The position numbers were made by a program, and so were the translations under genes. From Angiostrongylus vasorum (lineage: Eukaryota; Nematoda; Chromadorea; Rhabditida; Metastrongylidae): 64,000 bases of DNA. The notes beneath the pieces are model-generated. The model saw nothing but the letters and a program-made list of their open reading frames with translations. It had not been told where the DNA came from and made no database searches. The DNA is taken from assembly GCA_018806985.1 (NCBI GenBank), contig JADANN010000009.1, positions 186,001-250,000 on the forward strand, in the 5' to 3' direction. Numbering within the stretch: the stretch's first letter is position 1; every line of letters begins with the position of its first letter. Below, piece by piece: positions 23,946-35,600 of this stretch.

Positions 23946-24284
23946 ATTTGGTATCATTAAATGCAAGTTTTGCGTATAAATGTGAATGGAACTAGTGACG
24001 AGAGTCATAGTTGATTAGGTATGGCTATATATCTGATCGTCTACAGTGATGATAAGCCGAGGTGAAGGCGTTGGTAATCCATTCAAACCGTACAGGGAGA
24101 CTGGCCAGTGACCACCGGCATATTGACGTTCAACTGAAGCTGACAATTCTTTTGTGCATTATTTTAATGTTCTCCTACAACCAGTTCGACTGAAAAAGGA
24201 AATCACTACAAAAAAATATTCATGGTAGGACGAAGAACAAAACTTTTACGTTGATAAGTTCATTAGGGATGTGTTCATGCATTC

Positions 24285-24394
24285 TACTTCATTCGTAGCA
24301 CCATGGAGCTGTTTGAATGTGTATGTGGCCTAGTCGATGAGTTCCGGGTCGACCGACGTATCAAGCTATGCTTTTATCCTTCCAGACTATTCTG

Positions 24395-24443
<49 letters not shown>

Positions 24444-24575
24444 CATATACACATATATACACATATATTTGACACTGAGTCGATGGAGATTTGGTTAGCT
24501 TTAGACGCGCAATCGAACCAACCACCCTGTGCATATTACAGGGCATCTATTACCATTGTGCTACACCTGCATCAT
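24285..24575 (-). mobile_element. degenerate S2 SINE carrying a (TA)n expansion
   Basis: Minus-sense S2: plus-strand CATGCATTCTACTTCATTCG, GTGTATGTGGCCTAG and ATCCTTCCAGACTATTCTG, then a (TA)/(CATA) tract at about 24400-24470. The tRNA-like head region follows (ACCATTGTGCTACACC on the plus strand at 24555-24570). The microsatellite lies inside the element. Confidence 0.6.
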
Positions 24576-24744
24576 GCATAAATAGAAGAAGCAGAGGATT
24601 TTAAGACAAAACGATTTTTGTCTTGCTTCTAAGCTTCATGCCAATGAGTTCTTAACGAATTTTTTCTTCAGAGAAAAAATCACTGTTTGTGTCTATCTTA
24701 AAGCGAAAGCATTCAGTCGTTTTTTTCTTTTTCTTTGTAAACCC

Positions 24745-25145
24745 ATATGCAAGAGATCCTCCCAACTGTTTAGCTCCTCATCGCGGCTAGAGGTGTTCTT
24801 GGGTGTCATGTATAGCTGGAGGATTCATCTCTCCGGCAGGGTCGCCCAAGCTGAGGAGTCCGGCGTTTCCATCTGGAAATCCTGCTAAGAGCAAACTATT
24901 ACCAGAATCCACCACAGTCCTAGTATCAAACTAGTCACATGTTGACAAATCTCCCTCTGATCCACAACTGCGACGACTGCCTGTAGTGGTGACGACCTGG
25001 AGCAGACTTTGGCCAGGCTGACCCCGGGGCTCCAGGGAAACATTCCATGGTTGTTAAACTAGCAAAACTCCGAAAAATAGAGATTATGCTGGGGCCTGCA
25101 CAAATAGTGAGGACGGGTCATCCAAGTATCCAAGTAAGTACCCAA
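24745..25145 (-). repeat. S4 dispersed repeat
   Basis: Minus-sense copy: CCTCATCGCGGCTAGAGG, ATCTCTCCGGCAGGGTCGCC and GGGGCCTGCACAAATAGTG on the plus strand. It ends GGACGGGTCATCCAAGTATC, the same terminus as the other S4 copies. Confidence 0.75.
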
Positions 25146-26254
25146 GAGATTAGTAAACAGGGTGATTTACACTGATTTGCACTGTTGGTTTCACAACAAA
25201 ATACTCCGAAAATATTCCAGAAAGTTGGTGAAGTTAATATTTTCATCATTTCTTTATAGGTCTCTTGAAAACAAATGAGACTTTAAGAGTAATCTATGAC
25301 CTACGCATGTCCGAAGTTTATCACTCCATTCAACTTTGAACGGGAAATTTATTAGTATTAAGCCTTCTTGCCCTGAGGGGTCTGCTCCAGTTGATCCAAA
25401 ACCACTCTGCGGCACGGCAAAAAAACGCTCATTTTACACACCAATGGGCCGTCGCGACTCATTGTAAGAACCAATGCGCTCAATCACCTCTGTGATGCGT
25501 GGATGCGAATGAATGGTTCATTCTGAACGGATTGAGCGACACCGTAGGTCATTATCATTCAGACTTCCGTAAGTGCAGCACAGTGCGTCAGAGTGCCAAT
25601 CATCAGCGCATGGTCTTTGGCTCACGTTCACGCATTGTCACTATGCCCATGAGATTCCTCCATTTAAAGAAGTTCGCCCTTAATCACACCACATCTCTTG
25701 TATAGTGCTACTAGCTTTCTTTCTAGAAATTTTCATATTTTCAACCACAGGAATGCTGAGATATTCGCAAAACTTGGACTCGGGTCAGATCAAACCACGA
25801 TTTCCCTCTCTGGAGGGTCGCGCATTACACATTGCGCCACGGAGGTCCTTGCTCTGCTTTTCTCTCAGCTTGTTTTCTATCTACCAGTCCAATATCTCAG
25901 CATCGCTGTGGTTGATTTCGCTTAATGCCCTGCCGTGAAAATTATAGTAGGAACTAAATAAAAAAGTAAACGTTTCCAAACTTTCAGTTAGATCTGAGTA
26001 CAGATCATTGCTTCACCTATACGATGAACATTTATTCTCTTTGCTGAATTTTGTGATCATCGATTACCTTGTGAAGCATTCGCCTTGCTTTGGAAGTAAA
26101 AGTGTACTGATCGAATTCTTATTTAGCCCACCGCAAGTCATTGTATAAGCCGATATGCTTTAAATTACCTCTAACGATGCTTGATGAAGTCGAATGCATG
26201 GCGCATCCCTCACGGAATGATCCATGTAGAGAGCTTTATGCTTTGCCTTTTATT
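25146..26254. other. S3 and S2 repeat fragments, no gene
   Basis: A partial S2 tail lies at 25445-25520 (+). A minus-sense S3 variant-b copy lies at about 25735-25955, with CTGAGATATTCGCAAAAC and CACATTGCGCCACGGAGGTC on the plus strand. A second partial S2 (+), TAAATTACCTCTAACGATGC to CGAATGCATGGCGCATCC, is at 26130-26250. Confidence 0.6.
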
Positions 26255-26546
26255 CACCAATCTTAAGTACTCTCTGCGACTCCGTCTCTGCTGAGACGGA
26301 TCGGCTGGTGCCTTTTGTGTGCTCATGGAAATATTCATACCTTACACGTTGTTGAGGGAAAACCCTGTCAACAAGGGACAGGAAGATGGTCAGAAGCCCT
26401 CTCCATCCAGTAAGGTGCCCACACACACGAACAGAAGGACCATCACGAATCTCATAGTCATGTCTATAACATGATGACAACGTAACACCAGGGCAAGAAA
26501 AAAAAAGAACAGCGCTGATTATAGCCAGAATGTACTGAGAGTACAA
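26250..26546 (-). other. open frame with a signal-like hydrophobic segment, no ATG
   Basis: A minus-strand frame of about 98 codons reads SQYILAIISAVLFFSCPGV near its start, then LSSCYRHDYEIRDGPSVRVC and GHLTGWRGLLTIF. The first codon of the open stretch is TTG, not ATG, and the T-rich run CTTTTTTTTTCTTGCCC could be part of an intron instead. A donor CGT|GTAAGG lies inside. It could be an exon of a secreted protein or chance; I recognise no family. Confidence 0.2.
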
Positions 26547-27864
26547 AGCACTTTCCCCCTATGCCTTTGACTCTACAAATCTTCATATCTAAATGTTATA
26601 GAAAAAATGCTTCAAAAATCTTTCACAAATGTTACGGAACAGCTATAGAGCTCTGAATAACATCAAATAATGGAAGAGCACAGGCTCTCCAGTTGATTCT
26701 ATGATGAAGAATGTTACAATTAGAGAAGCCTAATAGGTCGTAAGTTCGAACCAACTGTTCTTTGTTCTATACATTTTGCGCCAGAAATTATTCGTTTCAT
26801 CTGGCGATGACGTTCTGTGGGGTTTCTAAGCAATCCAATCAGAAGATCGATAGTTGTCGAGGGATGGTGGAGGGATGACAGTCATTTCCTTAAATAGAAT
26901 TGTTCAATATCTCTGCATGAATTCCGATGAAACCTTGATCAGAATTGTATCCCTATCAGGGGGATGGATAAAATACACATCGAGTCGATGACATCGGTTG
27001 TTATTATCACTTGAAGGGAATTAATTCTATTACACTATCAGATTCCCACTGCACGTGAACAACTAATACTGCGGAAGCCAAAAGAAGTAAGATGTGAAAG
27101 TTTGTTTTATCCAGGATTCCTAACAAGCCTCTGGCCGATGCATCATCACTTCGGCGCAACTTCACAGCAATGGAAAATCCTGTTCAACAGACAAGTCCCT
27201 TTTAAGAATGTCTTCTGAAGCCTAGAGTCACTATATGTTAATAGATAAACCTGCATATTATTAACAGATACGCGATCGCATATAATTTTTGTCACGGCCC
27301 CTTGGGGACTGTGCCTAATTTTTCGGAGCGCACAATGTGCACTGAAGAAACTTGCCTGAAAAAGTTTTTGCAAATTACTTTGTGTAGATAACTTCCCACG
27401 GACCACGTAGTCTGGCGCAACACGATGGAGAAACTGTCGATTGACGCAAACATTACACAAAGGATCTCTGGTGTGGCAAAATAAGCAGTCAAAAACACGC
27501 ACTGGAATCAATGCGTAAAATTACCGGCGTTTCAGCTAAGATTCGCAGGTTTTACCGACACTTTTTTCAGTTAGTGAACCTTCTAGGAACTAGTATTTGA
27601 ACGTCTAACGTTGGTCAATTGAAAGCTAAGGTTCCACTAATTTTCCAAACAACCGACTTAGGTAGTGGAGATGCAAAAGATGATATTGAACGCTTAGCAC
27701 ACTAGAGAAACATTGTGTTGATAACGATTTAACGGTCTAATCTTTCCATCCTTTTGACCAATAAGTAAACAAAGAGGTGTTGCTAAATAATTTAATGATG
27801 AACTAACGAAATTTAACATAGGTGAACACAAAATAAAATGTTAACTTTTTATTTACTGGCTTCC
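26547..27864. other. no supported gene
   Basis: A minus-strand frame of 121 codons at 27146-27511 opens from a non-ATG position and includes CHTRDPLCNVCVNRQF and NNMQVYLLTYSDSRLQ. It has Cys pairs but no domain I can name, and may be a transposon remnant. The remainder is AT-rich and featureless. Confidence 0.35.
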
Positions 27865-28035
27865 ATTACTTTTCACGGCAGGGTATGAGGTGAAATAGAA
27901 CTCCAGTGATGCTGAGATATTTGTAAAACTTGAATTTCTGACCAGATCCCCAAGTCCCTAAGCTCTCGGAAAGGGTAATTGCCGGTTCGAAACTGCCCTG
28001 GGGTACAAGTTTTGCAAATGTATCAGCTTCATTAT
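27865..28035 (-). mobile_element. S3 SINE copy, eroded
   Basis: Plus-strand order TTTTCACGGCAGGGTATGAG, ATGCTGAGATATTTGTAAAAC, then a divergent centre. An inverted partial end, CAAGTTTTGCAAATGTATCAG, is at 27998-28024, so this is another short foldback arrangement. Confidence 0.5.
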
Positions 28036-28847
28036 GGTTATTGCTCAATTTTTGTTACACGAAAACGACGACTTAACATGTTTTATCTTTTGCTTTCCGA
28101 AAAGTGCACCTATCTCAGCTTGCGTCGCATCAGAGAATAACGGAGGATTGGGTCACATTGTGAAGAAACAAGGGAATGTCAACCACTTTGCCACGTATTC
28201 CATATGCCTCACATTGCTGTTGGCGTGCTAAGAAACAGGGAACGGAATATTACAAAAAAGCAATGTCAGAGGAAAAGCGAAGAATAGAGTTAAACTATAA
28301 AGAAACGAGTGCCATCGGAAGCGTAATGGTGGCGTTGCCATTCAATAATACGTATAAAGCCACTGCTTGGAATCTGCCATAGGTCAACCAAGCCCACGCA
28401 TCATTCTGCACTGGTAAATTTAGACCAGATTTGTCACCGAAAGACTTCTTTCGACCCAGAAAGTCTCCTCTGACCGACTAGTCAAGTGGAAGTTTTGCAC
28501 GGCCAGTGTAATTGTTCGTGATTATGAGCTACTCAAGTATGAAAATGTACTAAGTATTGAGAAAAATGTCGTGTTATGTATTGCAGAGAGCTGACACTGA
28601 TCTGGCGTCAGCATACGAGTGTAGCTTACATTCACTGACGTCGAAATTCTAAGAAACTAGAGGCAAAAAAGAGCGTCACATGCGTTATAGACAAAATCTG
28701 GTCTCGGCCACAGAACACATTAAGGTTTTATGAGTACACTAAAAAATATCGATTGGAAAGCATCTATTCCACATTTGCAAAAAACTGCAATGACAATTTC
28801 GTTTTCTCTCTCCTTTTTTTGCAGACCTCGTTTAGCTATTAAAGTAG
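28036..28847. other. no supported feature
   Basis: AT-rich DNA; no ORF with splice support and no recognised repeat. Confidence 0.35.
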
Positions 28848-29235
28848 CGGATAGTGGTGCAGTGGTAGTGGTGTCAACCATCATGAGCACGGTGCCGGTT
28901 CGACCCCGCATACACCGTCGTCTCTCCGGACTCAGAAAATTATTGCTAGATTTGTCTGAGAAGGCTCATACTCTGCAATTCAAGGAGGAGCAATCTAGCC
29001 CGGTTATCTCTGGGCTCCAGGAATCCGATTGACCAGCATTCAACGAAAGGAGAATCCAGTCGAACAGCATTCAACGACATTCATGACAGGAAAATTACCA
29101 TGCACCAGCCGAACTCACACGTGAATAGTTCGAAAAGTTTCGCGGGTGATGGATGCGAGGAAACAAATCGAATTCAAGAGTTACTAGGATCCGCACAGAA
29201 AATGTAAATTGGGTTCATGTAAAATAGAGATTAAA
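28848..29235 (+). mobile_element. S1 tRNA-derived SINE
   Basis: GCGGATAGTGGTGCAGTGGTAG is followed by GCACGGTGCCGGTTCGACCCC, a clear B box (GGTTCGACCCC). The body has CTAGCCCGGTTATCTCTGGG, CTCCAGGAATCC and GATGGATGCGAGGAAACAAA, and the tail is GGTTCATGTAAAATAGAG. The body appears to carry a small internal duplication of the GACCAGCATTCAACGA block near 29030-29080. Confidence 0.75.
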
Positions 29236-29334
29236 AAACTAAGAGGATAATAACTTGAGTAGCCATTATAACAATTATGTTAATTATGAGCGATAAGCAA
29301 GCTTCCTGGGCACTTGAATAGAGCTAGGAAGAGA

Positions 29335-29815
29335 AACATAACTTCAATGATGCTGAGATATTTGCAAAACTCCAGACCGCAGGTGTCTGCGGTGGGGGAA
29401 GGGAACGCGCTATTGTCGTTTCCCTGGAATAACGCGTTCACCACCACACCATGCGGGTCCCTCGTTTCGCCTGTCTCTCAGCTGGTTCTATCGATTTCTG
29501 CCATCAGCAATCACCCATCAGCGGGGTTGACCTAGGGAGCCCAAATCGGCAATGAACCCAGTTAAGCTGAGGCTTTAGTTATAATCACAATCTTAGCCGT
29601 TTTATTTACTGCCTACTCTTTTTTAATGGCAGAGTATATTGCGAAATACAACTTCAACGAAGCCGAGATATTTGCAAAACTCAGGAGAAAAAGCGCGTTC
29701 ATTCACCATCGCAGACACCTGCGGTTCGGAGTTTTGCAAATATCTCAGCACCATTGAAGTTATATTTCGCAATATACCCTGCCATTAAAAAAGAGTAGGC
29801 AGTAAATAAAACGGT
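29335..29815. mobile_element. composite S3 SINE cluster
   Basis: A full minus-sense S3 copy (about 29340-29610) is followed by a second partial minus-sense copy and then an inverted plus-sense partial copy (about 29690-29810). The 3' tail CTTAGCCGTTTTATTTACTG at about 29593 is mirrored by AAATAAAACGGTTAAG at the end. The flanks GAGCTAGGAAGAGAAA and GACTAGGAGGAGAATT are similar but not identical, so a target-site duplication is only suggested. Confidence 0.65.
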
Positions 29816-31135
29816 TAAGACTAGGAGGAGAATTACAACTGAATATAGAAAAAACAATATGCAACGAATGAGGTTATTTAACAGAAAGTAGGGAAACAAA
29901 TGAGGGAATGAAATGAAACATGAGGGAAGGAAAGAGGAAGAGAAGAAAAGGAATATGAAAAAAAGAGGCTTCGAGACTGAACAATGACAAGCATGAGATC
30001 TCTGGCTTAGGCTTGAGAGAAAACAACTGTTGTTTGCAATGAAGACGTTATACCGCTGTTCTTTTCAACATCATTTTTTATTATATGCTAAAAATTTTTT
30101 CTGAATGATAGAGTGGTCGATAACCATGCTAAAGAGTGGACCTTAGCAGGTCTACTTCACTTTCTAGCTACTACTACTGCTTATCCTTTCTAAAAAATCG
30201 ACGACCCGTTAATTTAGAACCTCTCACTGACAAGGAAGACACGTCAGTCTCATAGTGTGGTATTAAATTACGGTGAGGTGCCATATAAATCTTTTGTCTC
30301 CTTTAAAAATCGTAGTCTTCCCAACTTCTGCTTCGGCAGGCTTATTTATTTGAAAAAGAAGCGACTAGATTTGTTGAGCAATCGATAGACGTGTGAATAA
30401 TGAGAAAGAAAATCGGAAGAAAAACTTGAAAACTGATTGGTGCGAAGGGTTTCGTGAAATTTCCATGAGTGCAGAGAAGGACATTTAAAAAAAACTTCCG
30501 TGCCAGTTGACCTCCCACTGGTCCATTCAAGGAGTGGGCACTGGGATCTGAGGTTGAATGTTCTCAAAATCATGGCATCTGAGCATTTGCTTGGGATTTA
30601 TAATTTTGTGCTCAGTAATGTTCAGATTTAATCAGAGATTCTTCTGAAAAAAATTTCAAATACATTTCTGTTATTGGGTTAAACACTATAAACAACATGA
30701 TTGACAAAATTTACAGACAAGACAGGGCGCTTAAAAAAGTGGCACATAATTGAGATATACCAAAATAGGAACCCAGACTTTCTTCACAGGAGGGATTGTT
30801 TCAGAATGAATCGCACAAATCAAAACCCAAACCAACAATGCAGACTAAAAATTGGTCGTAGAAAACACAAGTAGGCTGATCGTTCGCACTCTCAGCGTTT
30901 TGATAAGGCGTGGTAAAAATGCCTACGCATTGAAAAAGTGTGTGTGAAGTTGTGTAGGACGAGATATCATGGGATCGGGTAGAGGGGCGCAGCGCCTGCT
31001 GATCCATGACGACTGGATGTTAAACTACACCCACGATTGTAACGCCGAGCCATTATCGACTAGTGGCTCAATTAAACAAGTCGTAAATAGCGTTTCTCTT
31101 CCGAGATAGACGTAAAAGTGAACTACTGTTTCTCT
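29816..31135. other. no supported gene
   Basis: AT-rich, with purine-rich runs near 29900-29990. Minus-strand frames at 30342-30573 and 30801-31007 have no recognisable motif or splice support. Confidence 0.35.
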
Positions 31136-31790
31136 CTACGAGCGCGTACAGCGCAGTGGTCACAGAGCGCTCTACAATGCACATGGGATCGGTGCGCTCA
31201 GGGTCACCATGCCATCCGTCCCTCCGGAGTCACCAGATAGGTGCGAGATAGAAAGATAGCATCAAATTTCTTTTTTGCTTAGATGATGTGTTTCCACTTA
31301 TCCTATAGGTTTGAGCTACTCTTCTATTGGTTTCACTATTCCACAGCCTGCAGCTGTTCTGCTGCGGATTAACGATTTCTTTTCTTTTGTCTCTCACGTA
31401 TATACCGGATGACGTCCAAGTGTTGTTTTTCTTGGAATTCCAGGATATACTGTTAGAGTGTCAGGTTTTCAACACATATGCTAGAGTCCATTACAACATG
31501 ATATCTCTTATCCTTCCAGGATCGTTAAATGAACGGCAGAGCAAACCTATCTGGGAGAAGTTCATTCCCTCTTATCCACGTTGGAACAAGCAAGTACGGC
31601 TTTGTCAAAATTTGAAAGACAGTCGACATGACCAGCATTGAACGACATTTGTAATGAAGGCGAAAAAAATCCTCAACAAGCATCCGAACCTGTACGCGAA
31701 GAAGCGAAGACCTCTGTGGACGACGAATCCGAGAACAATTCGATAGCAAGAAGTCCTGGTATCCACAATATGTGACATACGCGATGCATA
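31136..31790 (+). mobile_element. S1-type SINE, interrupted
   Basis: An S1/S2-like head (GCGTACAGCGCAGTGGTCAC, then TCCCTCCGGAGTCACC) lies at 31136-31255. The S1 body and tail (GACATGACCAGCATTGAACG, GTCCTGGTATCCACAATATG) lie at about 31515-31785. About 260 bases of unrelated sequence separate them, consistent with a later insertion or with two fragments. Confidence 0.5.
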
Positions 31791-32359
31791 GTCATGTTAG
31801 AAATGCGGAAAAGTTACTCTGTTTTAGGAATGGTGCTTATGCTTGCTAAGGCACTAATAAATAATATTTCTTTTAATAGCTCTGGGTAAAATGAGTTTCA
31901 GCTAAGAGCGGAATTTCACATTGCTAATAGGACTTAAGAATATACTACGCACGTCGGTAGCTCCGGCCTTCCATTTGTTGCAAGGACGTGAAAGTTCTTC
32001 TAATACTGTTTCTAATCCTAATGTGATAATGCGGTCGTCGTTGAAAAGAATGTTGCTGTGAAAATACTGCCATGGTCTTCGCAAAAATCCACTTCATGCA
32101 GGATAACAAAGAAAACACGTGGCAACCAACAAGCCGATTTTATTAAAATCAATCAATAGTCAATCAATAATCACAGCAACCATTCAGTAACATGACAATG
32201 AAACATTTACCAGCGTTAGTAGTTAATAACAAGTTTCATAGCGTGACAACTTGATATGAAGGTGTATGGAATGGAATGGATTCTTCTGCGGTTATGAATA
32301 AATCCATTCACAAAGGAACAACCTCGTATACAAAAACAACCCTTTGTTAACTTTTTATT
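31791..32359. other. no supported feature
   Basis: AT-rich DNA downstream of the transporter gene on the opposite side; no ORF with support. Confidence 0.35.
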
Positions 32360-32545
32360 TAGTACCTATTACAATTTTTCAGGGCAGGATATTATGTGTG
32401 ATGCAACCACAATGATGCTGAGATATTTGCACTCCGGACCGTAGGTGTCTGCGGTGGGAACGAACGCCCTGTTACCCCTTCCGAGGGCTAACGCGTTCAC
32501 AACCACACCATGTGGGTCCTTCGTTTCGCCTGTCTCTCAAAGATC
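32360..32545 (-). mobile_element. S3 SINE copy, short form
   Basis: Minus-sense: plus-strand TTTTTCAGGGCAGGATATTATG through CACCATGTGGGTCCTTCG to CGCCTGTCTCTCAA, where it stops. This copy ends just upstream of the tRNA-like A box, suggesting that the original SINE head is there and that the CAGCTTAACTGGG module of longer copies is an extension. Confidence 0.7.
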
Positions 32546-32669
32546 TTTATTCAGTTTTCCAAAATTGTACAAATACGCAATAAATGATGAATAGAATAAA
32601 CTTCTGAGGTTTTCTTTGAAAAGCGGTTCTGCTAAGCTTCATCTAGCATTCACATTTCTATTCTACCTT

Positions 32670-32675
32670 TTATTC
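32670..32675 (-). terminator. polyadenylation signal of the MFS transporter gene
   Basis: AATAAA on the minus strand, 14-19 bases after the transporter stop codon at 32689-32691. Confidence 0.7.
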
Positions 32676-32688
32676 AGAGTACGGGCAA

Positions 32689-35600
32689 CTAATCCTGACG
32701 AGATTGCTGTTGATTGACATCTTTTATCGATTCCGCCCCCGCATCCGTGTTGTCTCGTTTAACCATTGGGATTTGTAAAGGCACGAGTCGTTTTTGAAAA
32801 GCAGCTAAAGCTAAGAGAAGTATCATCCATGTAGCGAATTGAAATAACCAGACAACTCGCGGACCGAATCGAGCAAACATATCTGTTACCGCTACTGGAC
32901 CCAGCACTCGGCTACAGCTGGCCAAGAAAGTGTTGATACCGTGCATGGTACCTTGTCTACGTGGTCCAAGTACACCTGAATACATCGCTGCTAGATGGAC
33001 GTTTATCATTGCGAATCCGATACCATATACAATTACATAGGAAGCGGCATAAAGGTGCTTAGGTATACGTGGTGTAGTAGCACACCATGACGAAAGGCAA
33101 GCGTTGCTTCTGATGTTTCCGTTGTAAAACCACCATGAATACGTGGAAAAGAGAAATGTGACACAAATAAGAATGCCAACGATAACACCGCTACGGTCGT
33201 CGATCCGCCTGCCTAGTTTCTTCCAGATGTAGGTTAAGAGAAAAGCGAAGCCGACGAAACCTGAGATTGCGACCAGAATCGAGTTGAACTGGATGGTCTC
33301 CACACGGCTAAGATCAAACATTTGTTGAGTGTACATGGAACCGATGGTTTCCATGTTCGCATAGATGAACATTTGCACCATTTTTGCGAATATGCAGCAA
33401 AATACGGCCACTTTATCAAATGGTGGCAATGAGACGGAGAAATGACTGTCTAAAGGTGTCAATTTTATTGCTGTCTCAAAAGTAACTCATGATTTATTTC
33501 ATGATGGATGAGTATGAACAGTATAAAACCCCCGGAAAGGGTAATAGCACGTTCGTTCTCCACCACAGACACCTGCGATCCGGAGTTTTGCAAATATCTC
33601 AGCACCAGTGTTGTTGTATTTCGCATAATACCCTGCCATAAAAAATTGTAATAAACAGCACATAAAAAGTTATTGTGATTTCACTAGAGCCTCAGCTTAA
33701 ATGGGCTCCATGCTGATTTGGGCTTTCCAGACCAATTCCGTTGACAGGTGATTGCTGATGGCACTGGTCGACAGAAAACTAGCTGAGAGACAGGCGAAAT
33801 GAAGGACTCGCATGGTGTGGTGGTGAACGCGTTAGCCCCCGGAAAGGGGGCGTTCGTTCCCCACAGCGGACACCTGCTGTCTGGAATTTTGCAAATATGT
33901 TAGAGTAGTGTGGTTGTATTTCGCACAATACCCTGCCATAAAAACCTGTATTAGGCACCAAATAAAAAGTTTTCAGTGTGGACAGTGTTCGACGAATGTT
34001 TGTTGTTTTGCACAACATTAAAATACTCCTTTTCTTTTAAATTCCAAATCTTTACTTTCGTGTTCCTTACTTTCTTCCTCTTCCTTAAATCCGTATCTAC
34101 CTGAGCTATCGACACTTTCTCGCTTCCCTTTAGAGATCATCGGTGCTTCATCGAAGAAGAACGTCATTATTATCAACGTGGTCCCGACAAGAACATTTGC
34201 TATAATCGCGGGCATAGTATACATATTGATTCGTACGAAGCCAAATACGGTACCCTGGTAGTTCAACGGCGAAAATATGAGCTGAAAACCTACAAAGAAT
34301 AACATTATCCATGGAGAAAAGTGATCAAATGATTCTTTATATTCTTGTTGAGCAAACGCGATGTGCTACCACATTTTTCATTCAGGAACAAGCTGATGGT
34401 TCTGTGGACCTCGCCCCCCTCAGTGCCCCGAAAGGTCAGGTTGACCAATTTTTCAAATCTACCTCAAGTTAGCCTCTCAGTGAAAGAATACATGTTATCA
34501 GTCGATAGGACTAGATTTAGATTTTTTATTGAAGAAGAGAGGTAGATTTGAAAAATTGGTCAACATGATCTTTCCAAGCCCTGAAGAAGGCGAAATCCAC
34601 AGAACTGTCAGCTTGTTCCTGAATAAAAAATTATCGGGAGCTAACGGAATTATCGGGAGTTAATGGAAAGTCGGATTTTGTTACAAAGAATAGACTTTTG
34701 GATAGTGTTAACTGGAAATCTAGATGAAGTTGAACTCTTTTCATCGAACTCATCATTTCCGCTCTCTTTTTGTTCTTTAGGGAGCGGATAGCACAGTGAT
34801 AATGATGCCCGTCATCACGAGCATCGTGCGTGTTCAGTTCTCGAGAAATTGGTACAGGGATTGTCTGGGAAAAAAATTGCTGTGTGCAATCTAACTAAGA
34901 ACGCTCCAGCTCGGCTATCTCAGGACTCCAGGGAGAATTGCTCGACCAGCATTCTGCGACATTCAAGATGAAATGAAAACCCTCAAGCAGCAATCGAAGC
35001 CACACGCAACAGTTGGAGGATCTCCGTGGACAATGGATGCGAGGAAACGAACTGAATGTGAGAAGTGCTGGTATCCGCGCAGTAGCCATGAAGATGGGTC
35101 ATATAGAATTAGAAAAATAAATTTTCCTTTTGTGTTGATAGGTTTATTTTCAACGGGTCATTGATGCACTTTTCTACAGGGTCAATCACATTTTCATTGA
35201 TGAATTTTCTTTATGTTACCTCTTGGAACCCGGTTACTGACCAAGCTACCATGTAAAATCTCCAGGTGGTAGAGAAGTGATTAAACGCCCACCCACGAAC
35301 CTTTTGCACTTACCCTAAGACGTAGATGTACTTAGGCTTCAGCTCCTTCGTAGCTTGATTTTTGGATGGAAATGCGCTATTCCATGCATACAGTAACACT
35401 ACTAAGAGGAGAAAACCAGCTGTATTTTAAAATTCTGTACCTAGGATCAATCTCGAGAGTAAAAAGGCGGTAAATCATTGAGCACAAAAAAGAGCACGAT
35501 AGTGGTGGTGAAAATGTTATTATAAATTTAAGCATGTGCTCTGTACCCTTAAATTTTGAACTAATCGACGCTTACCTGGTCCTAACCCTATTCCTAAGCA

